Of a stretch of 63,979 nucleotides of DNA, positions 40,305-50,215 are shown in pieces. The notes under the pieces were generated by a model, which was not told the DNA's origin, did not search any database, and saw only the letters and a program-made list of their open reading frames with translations. Numbering within the stretch: position 1 is the stretch's first letter; every line of letters starts with the position of its first letter. The translations under genes were made by a program, and so were the position numbers. Source of the DNA: Thermoplasmata archaeon M9B2D. GTDB lineage: Archaea > Thermoplasmatota > E2 > DHVEG-1. The stretch spans positions 1 to 63,979 of the forward strand of contig MUGD01000004.1 in the NCBI GenBank assembly GCA_002900555.1. The letters run 5' to 3'.

Positions 40305-41315
40305 CTATTTTGAGATGTATATGAGTTTTAAAGAGTCTCTCTCTAAAACAATAATATTTTCTGATAGGTCGCGACCCTGAATACAGTCATCTAAATTTAA
40401 AGCTTTCCTTGGAGTATATGTAACATTTGTCAGCAATTCTTCAAGAGAAAATATCCCTGTTTTTTGTAACATCCGAACCTCCTCCAGAACATCAGGGGTG
40501 TTTATCATTGCGTTGTCTGTACCAAAAAGAAGACATACGCCTGTTTTTTTCATTTGTTCGAGGTTGTGTTTTAAGCGGAAAAACCGATATGATCGAGGGC
40601 AGATTACAATTGGAATACCAGCGTCGGTGACTCGCTGGAGGTCTGCCTGTGTTGCTGCTATCATATGTATCAGGAGATGTGGACGGAGGTCGAGGATTTG
40701 ATCAATATTCTCGCGCATCACCTCACTTGCATGTAAAGCGAATAGTTTTTTCTTTTTTTGGGCGTGCTGTGCTATCTTCTCGATTTCTGATGGCTCCCAG
40801 TCAGAGATGCTGCTTACACCTATTCCATCTGAATTCTGCAGCAGTCGATCAAGTTCATCTTTTTCATATGTCATCTGTGATGGTCTAGATAGCACTATAG
40901 AATCAAGACTGAACGTTTTTAGTGCTTTTTTTAGTTGATAAATTCCTAAGAGCCCTCCTTCTCGAAAATCACAAAAACATGAGGTACCTGTGGCTGTCAT
41001 CTCAGTAAGAGACGTTTGTATCCCTTTGAGAATCTCCTGTTCTGTCGCCTCTTTTAATAACCGATGTTTCAAGCCCATTGGAGGAGCGACCAAATCCTGT
41101 ACAGTGTGTGGGAGTGTAAGTTGTTTGAACCGAATGAATGAATCACCAAGGTGGGTATGGGCATTGATGCATGTTGGGAGAATCAATCCGGAGGCGATTG
41201 GTTTCTCCGGTGGAAGACCTCTGCATATCTCGCCTACCCTCTGTTCTTTATCGCATGGGAGATATCCGGTGACAAATCCCTCTTGTGTAAGGATTTCGCC
41301 CTGAATGTATTTCAT
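40305..41315 (-). CDS. Amidohydrolase-family metal-dependent hydrolase
   Basis: 336 residues. The TIM-barrel metal ligands are present: NAHTHLGDS near 51-59 (H-x-H), LHASEV near 195-200, HMIAA near 217-221, and the final Asp in FGTDNAMIN near 264-272. The order and spacing fit the deaminase/chlorohydrolase subgroup (adenosine, SAH, MTA or guanine deaminases), but the substrate pocket cannot be read. It begins a probable operon with the CBS protein and GlyRS. Confidence 0.82.
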   Translation of the reverse strand: MKYIQGEILTQEGFVTGYLPCDKEQRVGEICRGLPPEKPIASGLILPTCINAHTHLGDSFIRFKQLTLPHTVQDLVAPPMGLKHRLLKEATEQEILKGIQTSLTEMTATGTSCFCDFREGGLLGIYQLKKALKTFSLDSIVLSRPSQMTYEKDELDRLLQNSDGIGVSSISDWEPSEIEKIAQHAQKKKKLFALHASEVMRENIDQILDLRPHLLIHMIAATQADLQRVTDAGIPIVICPRSYRFFRLKHNLEQMKKTGVCLLFGTDNAMINTPDVLEEVRMLQKTGIFSLEELLTNVTYTPRKALNLDDCIQGRDLSENIIVLERDSLKLIYISK

Positions 41316-41460
41316 GTATACTTGTGTAAGAAGCAGTGGTTTTTAACTCTTTTTTAATGGGCGGATTCTTATACGAGGGAATAGAAATATTTTTGAATAC
41401 GCCATATGATTTCGCTTTATCTCTTGGGTTTGCCGTATATCATATACGAAGAGAGATGAG

Positions 41461-42531
41461 ATGATAAAAATGGTTTTGAATGATATCGAAAGGATTGCCA
41501 TGATTGATAAGGCAAATATGCTCGATGGTCTTGCCAGATTTCCAGAACAGATTAAAGAGGGGTTGGCGATCGCTGAGACAACAGAGCGGTTAAACTTCAT
41601 TAAAATAGATAATGTCGTTGTTGCAGGAATGGGAGCTTCTGCTATTTCTGGGGATATCATGGCAAGCCTCTTTCGCGATAAACTTGATGTTCCCCTGGTC
41701 GTAAACCGGGAGTACGATCTCCCGAAATGGGTCAATAAAGACACACTTGTGATTTGTATCAGTTACTCCGGTAACACGGATGAGACCCTAAGCTCCTTTA
41801 AGATTGCGTTTCAGAAAAAATGCAAGATCATCTGTATCTCCACTGGGGGAAAGCTTCAGGATTTCGCTGAAAAACGCCAGGTTCCCTTTGTGAAAATCCC
41901 AGCAGGTATTCAGCCACGTGCAGCAACCGCGTATTTGTTGTTTCCCTCTATCATATTTTTGAAAAAAATCGGTTTACTGAAAACTGCGATTGATGCAGAT
42001 ATTCAGGAGACTATCTCGGTGACCCGGGATTTTGTTACGATGAACAACAAAGTCATGCCTGAAGAAACCAATCTGGCAAAGCAACAAGCAAAAAAATTCT
42101 TTACCAGCATTCCACAGATCTATGGATGGGGTATCTACACGCCCATCGCCATACGATGGAGACATCAACTCAATGAAAACAGCAAGGTGATAGCACGAAC
42201 GGATATTGCACCAGATTGTAACCATAATGATATCGTGGGTTGGTCTGCGAACCCTGAGGTATCAAAAAAGTTCACCTGTGTCCTATTCCGGGATAAGGAT
42301 GAAGAAACCGTAGATATGACAACACGGTTGAATTTCATGCGTGACCTCTTCCAAAACACTGCTGGCACGGTTCTTGAAGTCTCGCCAAAAGGAAAAAGTC
42401 AGCTTGCGAAAATGATGTACCTCATGTGCTTGGGGGATTTTACGAGCTGCTATCTGGCGGTGTTACGAGGGATTGATCCAAGCCCTGTTGATATTATCTC
42501 GGAACTAAAGAGACGCCTTGCGGAAAAATAA
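41461..42531 (+). CDS. Bifunctional phosphoglucose/phosphomannose isomerase
   Basis: 356 residues with two SIS domains. VVAGMGASAISGDIM near 53-67 and ISYSGNTDETLSSF near 100-113 are the signature loops of the archaeal PGI/PMI family, and IPAGIQPRAATAYLLFPS follows. It interconverts fructose-6-P with glucose-6-P and mannose-6-P, linking glycolysis and glycan precursors. The start is ATG 41461 (GAGATGAG upstream) or 41470. Divergent from the amidohydrolase. Confidence 0.92.
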   Translation: MIKMVLNDIERIAMIDKANMLDGLARFPEQIKEGLAIAETTERLNFIKIDNVVVAGMGASAISGDIMASLFRDKLDVPLVVNREYDLPKWVNKDTLVICISYSGNTDETLSSFKIAFQKKCKIICISTGGKLQDFAEKRQVPFVKIPAGIQPRAATAYLLFPSIIFLKKIGLLKTAIDADIQETISVTRDFVTMNNKVMPEETNLAKQQAKKFFTSIPQIYGWGIYTPIAIRWRHQLNENSKVIARTDIAPDCNHNDIVGWSANPEVSKKFTCVLFRDKDEETVDMTTRLNFMRDLFQNTAGTVLEVSPKGKSQLAKMMYLMCLGDFTSCYLAVLRGIDPSPVDIISELKRRLAEK

Positions 42532-42615
42532 ATCCTTAGGTTATCCCTAAAATTGTCTTCAAAAAACATAAATATACATTACCGTATCTTTGCATGTGGC
42601 GCTCAAAGGTCGTTG

Positions 42616-43809
42616 ATGAGGATTACTGTGTATCAAAAAGCTCTGATGGGTTTTCTAAGTCTTAGTATTTTTTTGTTAGTAGTAACTACAGGGTTCCTCC
42701 CCTTAACCGTTGGGCAGGATGAACCAATACTTATCATTGATCTTTACAATTCAAACGATTGGAATCAACACATAGAAGGTATCATATTCGAAGGGAGAAC
42801 CTATGATGTCGTCGTAAGCTCGGAAAATGAATCTGTGATTCTTGATGTCAATATCACGATGCTAGAGACAACGTATGTCACGAGTCTCACTGAGCCGTAT
42901 ATTACCATAAACGCCCCGAGTTTTAATGAGTCCGACTCTTTTGTCATTATCGCAACAAAAGAAGGATATCAGGATGCCACATTGGAACTTGCGGTTCTGA
43001 AAGGTGAACTGTTGGTTAGTACTGACCGAGTAGTGGTAGAGGAAAAAAAAGAGTTCGAAGTGGCAGTGACTGATCAAGACGGAAACCCTGTAGAAGGAGC
43101 TTTTGTTTTTGTAACAGAAGATGCATCACCGCTGTTGACTAATATGGACGGCAAGGCTGTTGTGCGTGCCCCTGAAATCGACATATTCAGCACTGCGGCA
43201 ATTCAAGTCATAAAAAGCGGATATCTACCTGGTTCAACGACGATCCGTATAGAACCAGTAACCGGTTCTCTTTTTGAAATTACAGAAGCACAGTTCCTTC
43301 AAATTCTACCTATCCTCCTCGCGCTTCTAGTCGTCATTTTCTCGGTTATCTACGTTCTTGTTAAACAAAACCGGAATCAAAAGACGCCAGGGAGAAACAA
43401 ACCAGGTACCTCATCTGGTGAACCACATCTCCCTCAACCAGAGAAAATACACGGTACAAACAATCAGGCAAGATTCTCTGAAAAAGAAAAAAATAAGCTT
43501 ACGTCCACAACTAGCGACTCAAGGGTCGAAGAGATACGAATCCCGGTACAAGCGAAAAAGAAGGAGACTACTTTTCTTTCTGACGAAAAAGGAGATACAC
43601 AACCTTCGGAAAATGAGAAGCTACGCGAGGATGAATGGTTCAAAGGTCAGGACTATCTACGATACAAGTTAGATGAGCTTACTGGTAAAATCGATCAGCA
43701 GACAGATGGGAAATGGTTTGAGGGACAACACGATACCAAACATAAGGTAGATGAGACATTAAAGAAAAATGTAAAGAAGAAAAAATCTGAAGAAGGGATC
43801 GATAACTAA
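42616..43809 (+). CDS. Exported, membrane-anchored protein with Ig-like domains
   Basis: About 397 residues: a signal or anchor (ALMGFLSLSIFLLVVTTGFLP), two beta-rich external domains (the second, about 140-220, has DQDGNPVEGAFVFV like carboxypeptidase-regulatory/Ig-like modules), a TM helix (ILPILLALLVVIFSVIYVLV near 231-250), and a 140-residue charged cytosolic tail with the repeat WF-[EK]-GQ. The frame opens at a TTG at 42553, but the ATG at 42616 with AAAGGT upstream and a TATA-like AAATATAC near 42570 is the better start. Function unknown; receptor-like topology. Confidence 0.7.
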   Translation: MRITVYQKALMGFLSLSIFLLVVTTGFLPLTVGQDEPILIIDLYNSNDWNQHIEGIIFEGRTYDVVVSSENESVILDVNITMLETTYVTSLTEPYITINAPSFNESDSFVIIATKEGYQDATLELAVLKGELLVSTDRVVVEEKKEFEVAVTDQDGNPVEGAFVFVTEDASPLLTNMDGKAVVRAPEIDIFSTAAIQVIKSGYLPGSTTIRIEPVTGSLFEITEAQFLQILPILLALLVVIFSVIYVLVKQNRNQKTPGRNKPGTSSGEPHLPQPEKIHGTNNQARFSEKEKNKLTSTTSDSRVEEIRIPVQAKKKETTFLSDEKGDTQPSENEKLREDEWFKGQDYLRYKLDELTGKIDQQTDGKWFEGQHDTKHKVDETLKKNVKKKKSEEGIDN

Positions 43810-43900
43810 GAGGAATTCTTTAGACCCTGTCCTCGTTTGGTGTACCCTATTGTTTTATTAGCAGTTCTGTATTTAGAACCTGTAGGTCGTTTGAATATCT

Positions 43901-44911
43901 ATGAAACTGATGTTTGAACTCTCCAAAGAACATAAGACTCTTCCTCGTGCTGAAATCCTTGCATCCCTTGAAGCTGAAGATACGTTCTGTTCTGTGGTTG
44001 ATTCTAATGAGGATGTGCTTGTTGTCGACATCAAACCTACTAAGGACATCATTCAGCGACTTGCGCAGCGACTTGCGTTTTCATTTTTCATCGACGAACT
44101 ATTGTTCTTTTGTCCTGCCAGATTAAGTGACATTGTGCAGAACGCCAAACAACATCCTCTTATGATAGAAGGCTCAATAGCAATCAGATGTAACAATCGA
44201 TCCTCAGCAATCTCCTCACAAGAAATTACTGACCACTTGGGGTCGGTCTATACAAAAGATCGGACTGTCAATCTGAAAAACCCTGATATTGAGCTACGTG
44301 CACTGCTGACAAAAACAAGTGTGTATGTTGGAGTGAAGAAAGCAGCTATTGAAACGAGTCATTTTCAACAACGAAGAGGGCATTTACGCCCGTTCCTCTC
44401 ACCTGTTACGCTTCATCCGAAAATCGCACGTGCACTGGTGAATCTTTCGATAGTAAAAAAACAAGGTGTGTTACTTGATCCTTTCTGTGGAACTGGAGGA
44501 ATTTTGCTTGAAGCAGCCTTAATGGGAATCCACGTAATTGGGAGTGATATCCAAGAGAAGATGATTCATGGATGTAGGAAAAACCTTGAATTCTATCAAC
44601 TGAAAAACTATAGGTTATATCATTCGGATGTCGGTGATATCCCAAGATATGTTCCTTTGGTCGATGGAATTGTCACAGATTTCCCCTACGCTCGCGCAAC
44701 GACAACAAAAGGAGAACAACTCGTTCAGTTGTACAAACGTGCATTTGAAACGATTTCAGGTATGCTTACGAACCGAGGTAGAGCGGTCGTCGGATTATCT
44801 AGTGAAGAGATCTGTGCTATAGGTGAAGGATATCTCTCTGTTGTTGGGACGTATCCTGTGAAATCCCATAAAAGCCTTACCCGGTATTTTGTGGTATATA
44901 AAAAAATATAA
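43901..44911 (+). CDS. tRNA (guanine-N2)-methyltransferase, Trm-G10 type
   Basis: 336 residues: an N-terminal THUMP-type domain (about 1-160) and a Rossmann methylase domain. SAM motif LLDPFCGTGGILLEAAL near 188-204, GSDIQEKMI, and a catalytic TDFPYAR near 255-261, in place of the usual DPPYG, as in Trm-G10/Trm11. It methylates G10 of tRNA. Stand-alone gene upstream of the surface-protein cluster. Confidence 0.85.
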   Translation: MKLMFELSKEHKTLPRAEILASLEAEDTFCSVVDSNEDVLVVDIKPTKDIIQRLAQRLAFSFFIDELLFFCPARLSDIVQNAKQHPLMIEGSIAIRCNNRSSAISSQEITDHLGSVYTKDRTVNLKNPDIELRALLTKTSVYVGVKKAAIETSHFQQRRGHLRPFLSPVTLHPKIARALVNLSIVKKQGVLLDPFCGTGGILLEAALMGIHVIGSDIQEKMIHGCRKNLEFYQLKNYRLYHSDVGDIPRYVPLVDGIVTDFPYARATTTKGEQLVQLYKRAFETISGMLTNRGRAVVGLSSEEICAIGEGYLSVVGTYPVKSHKSLTRYFVVYKKI

Positions 44912-45022
44912 AATCGCTATGTACGTGGATCTGAGAATCTTATTCAAATTCTTCGTTTTATGATGTGGAGTAAGAGACGCAAATAGTCGTCTGCATCCCT
45001 GTAAAACGAAAATGACAATAAT

Positions 45023-45031
45023 TTTATATAA
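45023..45031 (+). promoter_or_regulatory. TATA box of the beta-helix surface-protein operon
   Basis: TTTTATATAAC. Predicted start of transcription is about 45052, downstream of the ATG at 45035. This argues that translation begins at 45068 or 45086 instead. Confidence 0.5.
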
Positions 45032-45067
45032 CATATGGTTCTATATAAATGGGACGAGGAAATTCAT

Positions 45068-46216
45068 TTGATAACGAGACGAATCATGATGGGCATCCTA
45101 TTCTTTATTGCTGTACTAATTTTTCCACCTTCTAATGGACTGACAGTAAACGATTGCTTACTGTCACAGGCTTGTTCAGGGGTTATCCTTTATGTTGGAG
45201 GTGTTGGTCCAAATAATTATACAACAATCCAGGATGCTATCACCAATTCAACGGATGGAGACACGGTGTTTGTCTACGCATATTCATCTCCCTATTTTGA
45301 ACATGTAATAGTAAACAAATCAATTCGTTTGATTGGTGAAAATCAAACCACAACTGTTATTGACGGTCAAGGAATCGATGATGTCATCTTTGTAACAGCA
45401 GATGATGTCACCGTTAGTTGCTTTACCATTCAGCACAGTGGAGATACCCCAAAAGTCGATGCAGGGATAGAATGCAGATCAAATAGAAGTGTTATCCTGG
45501 GAAATATCATTCGTAAGAACGGATTGTATGGAGTTGGGGTTCTTATAAATGAATCATCGGATGCCCTTGTATGCAATAACTATATCGCAGAAAATGGAAA
45601 TGAAGGGGTTTTTCTTCAGAGATCAACGAATGCGACTATCCAAGGGAATTTATTCACACGCAACGGTCATTGCGCAGTCGTCATTTCACAATCAAGGAGC
45701 AATACCATCGTTCAGAATATAATGCTGGATAACTATGCGGGGGTTAGTCTCTGGCCGGGAGCAATGGAAAATGAGATTACAAACAATAGCATACTAAACC
45801 AAACCTACAGCGGTCTAGGCATCTGGCCAAGCGCAAATAACAATTCCATTCACCATAATCTGCTGATACAAAATGCGTTGTATGGGTGTATCATTACAAA
45901 GGCAACAGGCACTATCATTATGTCAAATACAATACAAGGAAGCACTGAAGGAATGCATCTTGATATGGCAAATTGGACGGTTATTACATATAACAATTTC
46001 ATTGAAAACAATAAGAGCGTGTTTTTTGAAAATTCTTCATTCAATAGATGGAAACGGAACTATTGGGATAACCATCCAGGGATAGGACCGAAAGTCATCT
46101 GGGGACGTATACGGGTCCCCTGGAATAAGGCGGTTGTGATTCGATGGATTAACCTTGATTGGTTCCCCGCAGCAGAACCATATGATATCGCTCTCTTGGG
46201 AGATGAGTGGTTATGA
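45068..46216 (+). CDS. Secreted NosD-like right-handed beta-helix protein 1
   Basis: About 382 residues: a basic N-terminus and signal sequence, then a mature domain beginning YVGGVGPNNYTTIQDAI, the usual entry of archaeal surface parallel beta-helices. Then come some ten coils with the N-x-[IL]-x-x-N ladder typical of NosD/CASH domains, ending in a W-rich cap (WKRNYWDN). The open frame starts at 45035, but the promoter makes that unlikely. The TTG at 45068 has GAGG eight bases upstream and keeps the two basic residues before the hydrophobic core; ATG 45086 is the alternative. The stop overlaps the next gene. Confidence 0.75.
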   Translation: MITRRIMMGILFFIAVLIFPPSNGLTVNDCLLSQACSGVILYVGGVGPNNYTTIQDAITNSTDGDTVFVYAYSSPYFEHVIVNKSIRLIGENQTTTVIDGQGIDDVIFVTADDVTVSCFTIQHSGDTPKVDAGIECRSNRSVILGNIIRKNGLYGVGVLINESSDALVCNNYIAENGNEGVFLQRSTNATIQGNLFTRNGHCAVVISQSRSNTIVQNIMLDNYAGVSLWPGAMENEITNNSILNQTYSGLGIWPSANNNSIHHNLLIQNALYGCIITKATGTIIMSNTIQGSTEGMHLDMANWTVITYNNFIENNKSVFFENSSFNRWKRNYWDNHPGIGPKVIWGRIRVPWNKAVVIRWINLDWFPAAEPYDIALLGDEWL

Positions 46217-48060
46217 AATCATCCTTCCTACAATTAGGAGTGGTAGCGATAGTATATCTTTTTTGTACGCCGTTGTATTGTCTTCCTTTAACAGCAATAA
46301 ACAACTCATCAAAGATGACGTGGGCCATAGTTAGTGGCGACACTACACTGTATGTGGGCGGAACAGGCCCAGGGAACTACTCAAAAATACAGGATGCGAT
46401 TGATAACGCAACACATGGGGACACTGTGTTTGTCTTTCGTGGTTTTTATCAAGAAACTGTTCACATCGGAACATCGATTCACTTAACCGGTGAAGACAAA
46501 AACACCACGATTATCGATGCAGGGCAACAAGGAACGGTTATTGAAATTTCAGCTCATGAAACGATCCTTAAAGAGTTCACCGTGCAGCATGCGAAAAATG
46601 ATATCCACTATGCAGGTGTAGAAATCGGGGCGGTAAGCAATGTCGTCATCACTCAGAACATCATAAAGGATAATGGCTGGTTTGGGATATCTGCTCGATC
46701 CCCTGGCACCTCACAGATAACGATTGATTCGAACAGTATCTGTAACAATTCCTATGGACTTTGCCTTAGACAGCTCTCCCAGGTTACTCTCGCGGCAAAC
46801 ACTATACATAACAATACCGAGGGTTTGTATATTATCGGGTTAACGGCTTCCCAGATTCAAAACAACATCGTTGTCAATAAGGGGCTTGGTGTCCATGTGG
46901 AAAACTGCTATGAACTTATACTCTTTGGTAACTACATAGACAACAATGCAAACGGAATCTACCTGTTCGATTCCTCAGAAATCACCATTGAAGCAAATAT
47001 GATACTACGGAACCGCTGGTACGGACTTTGGTTAAAAGATACGACATATAGCATCATAAACGGAAACAGCATCCTTGACAATATTGATGTAGGTTTATTC
47101 CTTGAATCTTCCTATGACACTAGTGTAACAAACAACACTGTATGGGACAATGACAATGGGATTTATCTGAAGGATTCCGCAGGCAACATCATTCAGAATA
47201 ATAATCTCAGGAATTACAAAATGAGCGGTTGCTTTGTTTCTCACACGTTTATAACTCGCCGGAATATCTGGAAGTCGAATTATTGGGAACGAGCGCGAAT
47301 AATCCCATACCCGATTTTTGGGTACATCAAACTAGAAAAAATCACCCTCTCATGGATGAATATTGACTGGACTCCTTTACAAAATCCGCCTCGTACTGCA
47401 AGTATCCAGAGACTCAACCACTATAATGGTACTATACGATACGTCGGAGGAAACGGTCCGAATAACTACAGTTCCATCCAAGCAGCAGTCGACGATGCAC
47501 AACAGAACGACACCATCTATGTGTACAACGGCACATATTATGAGGCTGTTCGTATCGACAAGTCACTTTGCTTAACTGCTGAGAATACAACAACAACCAT
47601 CCTTGAAGGAAATGGAACATGGGACATCATCACTATCCTTGCTGACTATGTCACTATCAATAATTTTACTATTCACAATGGTCATTTCAACATCCTGGTC
47701 AATCATTCATCCTACACAACCATCACTGGAAACACCATCGGCGGCGGACTACATGGGGTATCAGTGCAGAACGAATGTGAGTTTCTGACCATTTCAAAGA
47801 ACGCTTTTCAAGATAATGTTTATGGTATACGGTTATATTTTAGCTCTGATGCAACAGTTTCATATAATAGTTTGCAAAGCTTCAAAATAAACGCGTTTTA
47901 CTATGGAACAGCCATCGCGCACGGGCGTCATCACTGGTATCAAAACTACTGGGGCAGACCGCGTCATCTTCCTTGTGTTGTCCCTGGCAAAATCCGGTTG
48001 GGCAACCTGTCGCTCTTCTGGATAAATGTTGATTGGTTCCCTCTCACAAATCCTATATAA
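46213..48060 (+). CDS. Secreted NosD-like beta-helix protein 2, double module
   Basis: About 615 residues: a signal sequence, then two beta-helix modules. Each opens with the same phrase, YVGGTGPGNYSKIQDAI near 48-64 and YVGGNGPNNYSSIQAAV near 415-431. Each closes with W-x-x-NYW-[EG]-R and a W-x-N-[IV]-DW phrase. The second module is shorter. ATG 46213 overlaps the preceding stop as ATGA and has GGGAGATGA six bases upstream. Such proteins bind or cleave polysaccharides, or are structural; no catalytic set is evident. Confidence 0.78.
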   Translation: MKSSFLQLGVVAIVYLFCTPLYCLPLTAINNSSKMTWAIVSGDTTLYVGGTGPGNYSKIQDAIDNATHGDTVFVFRGFYQETVHIGTSIHLTGEDKNTTIIDAGQQGTVIEISAHETILKEFTVQHAKNDIHYAGVEIGAVSNVVITQNIIKDNGWFGISARSPGTSQITIDSNSICNNSYGLCLRQLSQVTLAANTIHNNTEGLYIIGLTASQIQNNIVVNKGLGVHVENCYELILFGNYIDNNANGIYLFDSSEITIEANMILRNRWYGLWLKDTTYSIINGNSILDNIDVGLFLESSYDTSVTNNTVWDNDNGIYLKDSAGNIIQNNNLRNYKMSGCFVSHTFITRRNIWKSNYWERARIIPYPIFGYIKLEKITLSWMNIDWTPLQNPPRTASIQRLNHYNGTIRYVGGNGPNNYSSIQAAVDDAQQNDTIYVYNGTYYEAVRIDKSLCLTAENTTTTILEGNGTWDIITILADYVTINNFTIHNGHFNILVNHSSYTTITGNTIGGGLHGVSVQNECEFLTISKNAFQDNVYGIRLYFSSDATVSYNSLQSFKINAFYYGTAIAHGRHHWYQNYWGRPRHLPCVVPGKIRLGNLSLFWINVDWFPLTNPI

Positions 48061-48126
48061 AGAAGCCTGATAGATAGATATAAATACAGTATGAAAGATT
48101 TAAAATCATTGCAGGAGGAATAAAAA

Positions 48127-49167
48127 ATGAAACAATGTGGAAAAGGGAAAAAAACAGCAGCTGGTGTTGTGTTCATTTTACTTATATCAATCGTTGGAGT
48201 AACGACAGGGGCTCCTCAAGAACCTACTCCTCAATCACGGGGAATACTAGAATACGAACCAAAATCACACGATTTTGGTAATATGTCTGAAGGAGAGATC
48301 AATAGTACTATTTTTGACATATGGACCAGCGGAGGATGTTGTGAACTTATCTTTGATTTAACCTGGAGTTGCCCGTGGGTCACCGTATTTCCAACTAGCG
48401 GTGTTACTAACGGAGAGCATATTCCAATCACCGTCACTATTGATACAACCGGTTTGGATTACGGATTTCATGGCTGTGGCATTCAGATTACGACAAACGG
48501 AGGTGGTGATGGTATTTTTAACGTCACTGTGATGATTATCTCACATGATACGCCATGGTTAGCGGTCTACCCACAATCATATTACTTTGGAGTCATTCTA
48601 CCCAATATAACTAAAAGCACCGAGTTTGATATCTGGAATAGTGGCACCGGTACTCTCTCCTATACGTTGTCCTGGTCGGAAAGTTGGGTCACTGTATCCC
48701 CGACAAATGGAATTTCAACTGGTGAACACGATCCCATTAACGTCACAATTGATACCACAGGTCTGGTACCGGAAACCACCTATGAATGTTATATCTCCAT
48801 TGAATCGAACGGGGGAAATAAACTATTCTTCTTATGGTTCACAATCGGAACCATACCTGAAATCTCGATACAGAATATCAAAGGAGGATTATTCTATATC
48901 AAAACTGTTGTAAAAAACTCGGGGAACGCTGATGCGATAGCCGTCGATTGGAAGATTACCTTAAGCGGTAACGGCCTTATTCTCCTTGGAAAAGAAACAA
49001 GCGGGAGAATTTCCATAGTACCCGCTGGTGAAGAACGAACGATATCTTCAGGGGTAATCCTTGGATTAAATGATGTGGAAGTCACAGTAACGCTCCAAAA
49101 CGATCAGACTCTGCCCATCCTAGAAAAAAGAACAGCAAAACTTTTCTTGTTCTTTATCAAGATTTAA
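48127..49167 (+). CDS. Secreted protein with two BACON/Ig-like domains and a CARDB-like C-terminus
   Basis: 346 residues: signal peptide (VVFILLISIVGVTTGA), then two repeats of about 90 residues. Both have a 'FDIW-[TN]-SG' strand and a 'SW-VTV-x-P-T-[SN]-G' strand, and end 'VTIDTTGL'; this fits BACON-like or abnormal-spindle-type beta domains. A final domain (about 245-346) with VKNSGNADAIAVDWKI resembles CARDB. The first repeat has extra cysteines (GGCCEL, HGCG). AGGAGGAA seven bases before the ATG is a strong ribosome site. Third member of the surface cluster. Confidence 0.75.
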   Translation: MKQCGKGKKTAAGVVFILLISIVGVTTGAPQEPTPQSRGILEYEPKSHDFGNMSEGEINSTIFDIWTSGGCCELIFDLTWSCPWVTVFPTSGVTNGEHIPITVTIDTTGLDYGFHGCGIQITTNGGGDGIFNVTVMIISHDTPWLAVYPQSYYFGVILPNITKSTEFDIWNSGTGTLSYTLSWSESWVTVSPTNGISTGEHDPINVTIDTTGLVPETTYECYISIESNGGNKLFFLWFTIGTIPEISIQNIKGGLFYIKTVVKNSGNADAIAVDWKITLSGNGLILLGKETSGRISIVPAGEERTISSGVILGLNDVEVTVTLQNDQTLPILEKRTAKLFLFFIKI

Positions 49168-49273
49168 TACGTCGCAGCCAGTAGACCGATATTGCTCCCT
49201 TCTTTTTTTTCTTGATGCCTGATAAATGAAAACCAAAACCCTTTTACCCTCTTTGGAAGTATCCGTCCCTTAT

Positions 49274-50194
49274 ATGACACAACTGCATATCATCTTCCTG
49301 GGCACTGGCGGAAGCTGGCCAACCGTTAAACGAAATGTTGCATCTGTAGCTGTAAAACGAGGAAGCGAGATTCTCTTATTTGACTGCGGTGAAGGCACCC
49401 AACGGCAATTCCAGCAATCCAATCTTAGTTATATGCAGATATCAAAGATTTTCATCAGTCATTTTCATGGTGACCATTTCCTTGGATTACCCGGGTTGGT
49501 TCAAACCATGCAGCTCAACGACCGAGACAGACCACTTCACATCTATGGTCCAAAAGGAATGAAGGAGCTGACCGACCAACTCCTCACCTTAGGATATTTT
49601 CGCCCATCCTACAGAATCATTGCCCATGATCTATCCGATGGTCAAGAAGTTGCATTCGAAGGCTATAGCGTATCGACATTAAGGGTCAATCATAATGTCC
49701 CAACGTTTTCCTATTGCCTCCTGGAACATCAACGACCTGGGAGGTTTAACAAAGCAAAGGCTATACGATTGGGGATTCCTGAGGGGCCGTTATTTAGCAG
49801 GTTACAGAAAGGGCAGGCCATAACCCTTGCTGATGGCAAGAAAATCACACCACACATGGTGCTTGGCCCTTCAAGAAAAGGCAGAAAGATTGTGATCTCC
49901 GGCGATACCAAACCATGCGACCAGATCATCGCTTTTTCACAGAACGCAGATATTTTAATTCACGAGGCGACCTTTGATTCACGCCTTGAGGATATTGCCA
50001 GAGGATACGGACATACGACTGCAATGCAAGCGGCAGAGATTGCAAAAAAAGCAAACGTGGAAAAACTGTTTTTGGTACATATCAGTCCTCGGTATCTAGA
50101 TTTCCATGTCCTTGAAGATGAAGCACGAAACACGTTTCCTCACTCGTACGTCGCACGGGATTTTCAGGAAGTCGAAATAAAGCTGAAAAAATAA
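49274..50194 (+). CDS. rnz: Ribonuclease Z
   Basis: 306 residues, metallo-beta-lactamase fold of tRNase Z. The beginning IIFLGTGGSWPTVKRNVAS, DCGEGTQRQ, and the metal motif SHFHGDHFLGLPGL near 56-69, later GDTKPCD, EATFD and a final VHISPRY, fit tRNA 3'-end processing. The open frame reaches back to 49226, but the ATG at 49274 gives the usual family beginning and length, and a TTTTA element lies about 26-28 bases upstream. Convergent with the phosphofructokinase. Confidence 0.93.
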   Translation: MTQLHIIFLGTGGSWPTVKRNVASVAVKRGSEILLFDCGEGTQRQFQQSNLSYMQISKIFISHFHGDHFLGLPGLVQTMQLNDRDRPLHIYGPKGMKELTDQLLTLGYFRPSYRIIAHDLSDGQEVAFEGYSVSTLRVNHNVPTFSYCLLEHQRPGRFNKAKAIRLGIPEGPLFSRLQKGQAITLADGKKITPHMVLGPSRKGRKIVISGDTKPCDQIIAFSQNADILIHEATFDSRLEDIARGYGHTTAMQAAEIAKKANVEKLFLVHISPRYLDFHVLEDEARNTFPHSYVARDFQEVEIKLKK

Positions 50195-50215
50195 AACAAA
50201 GGAAGTATCAACAGT

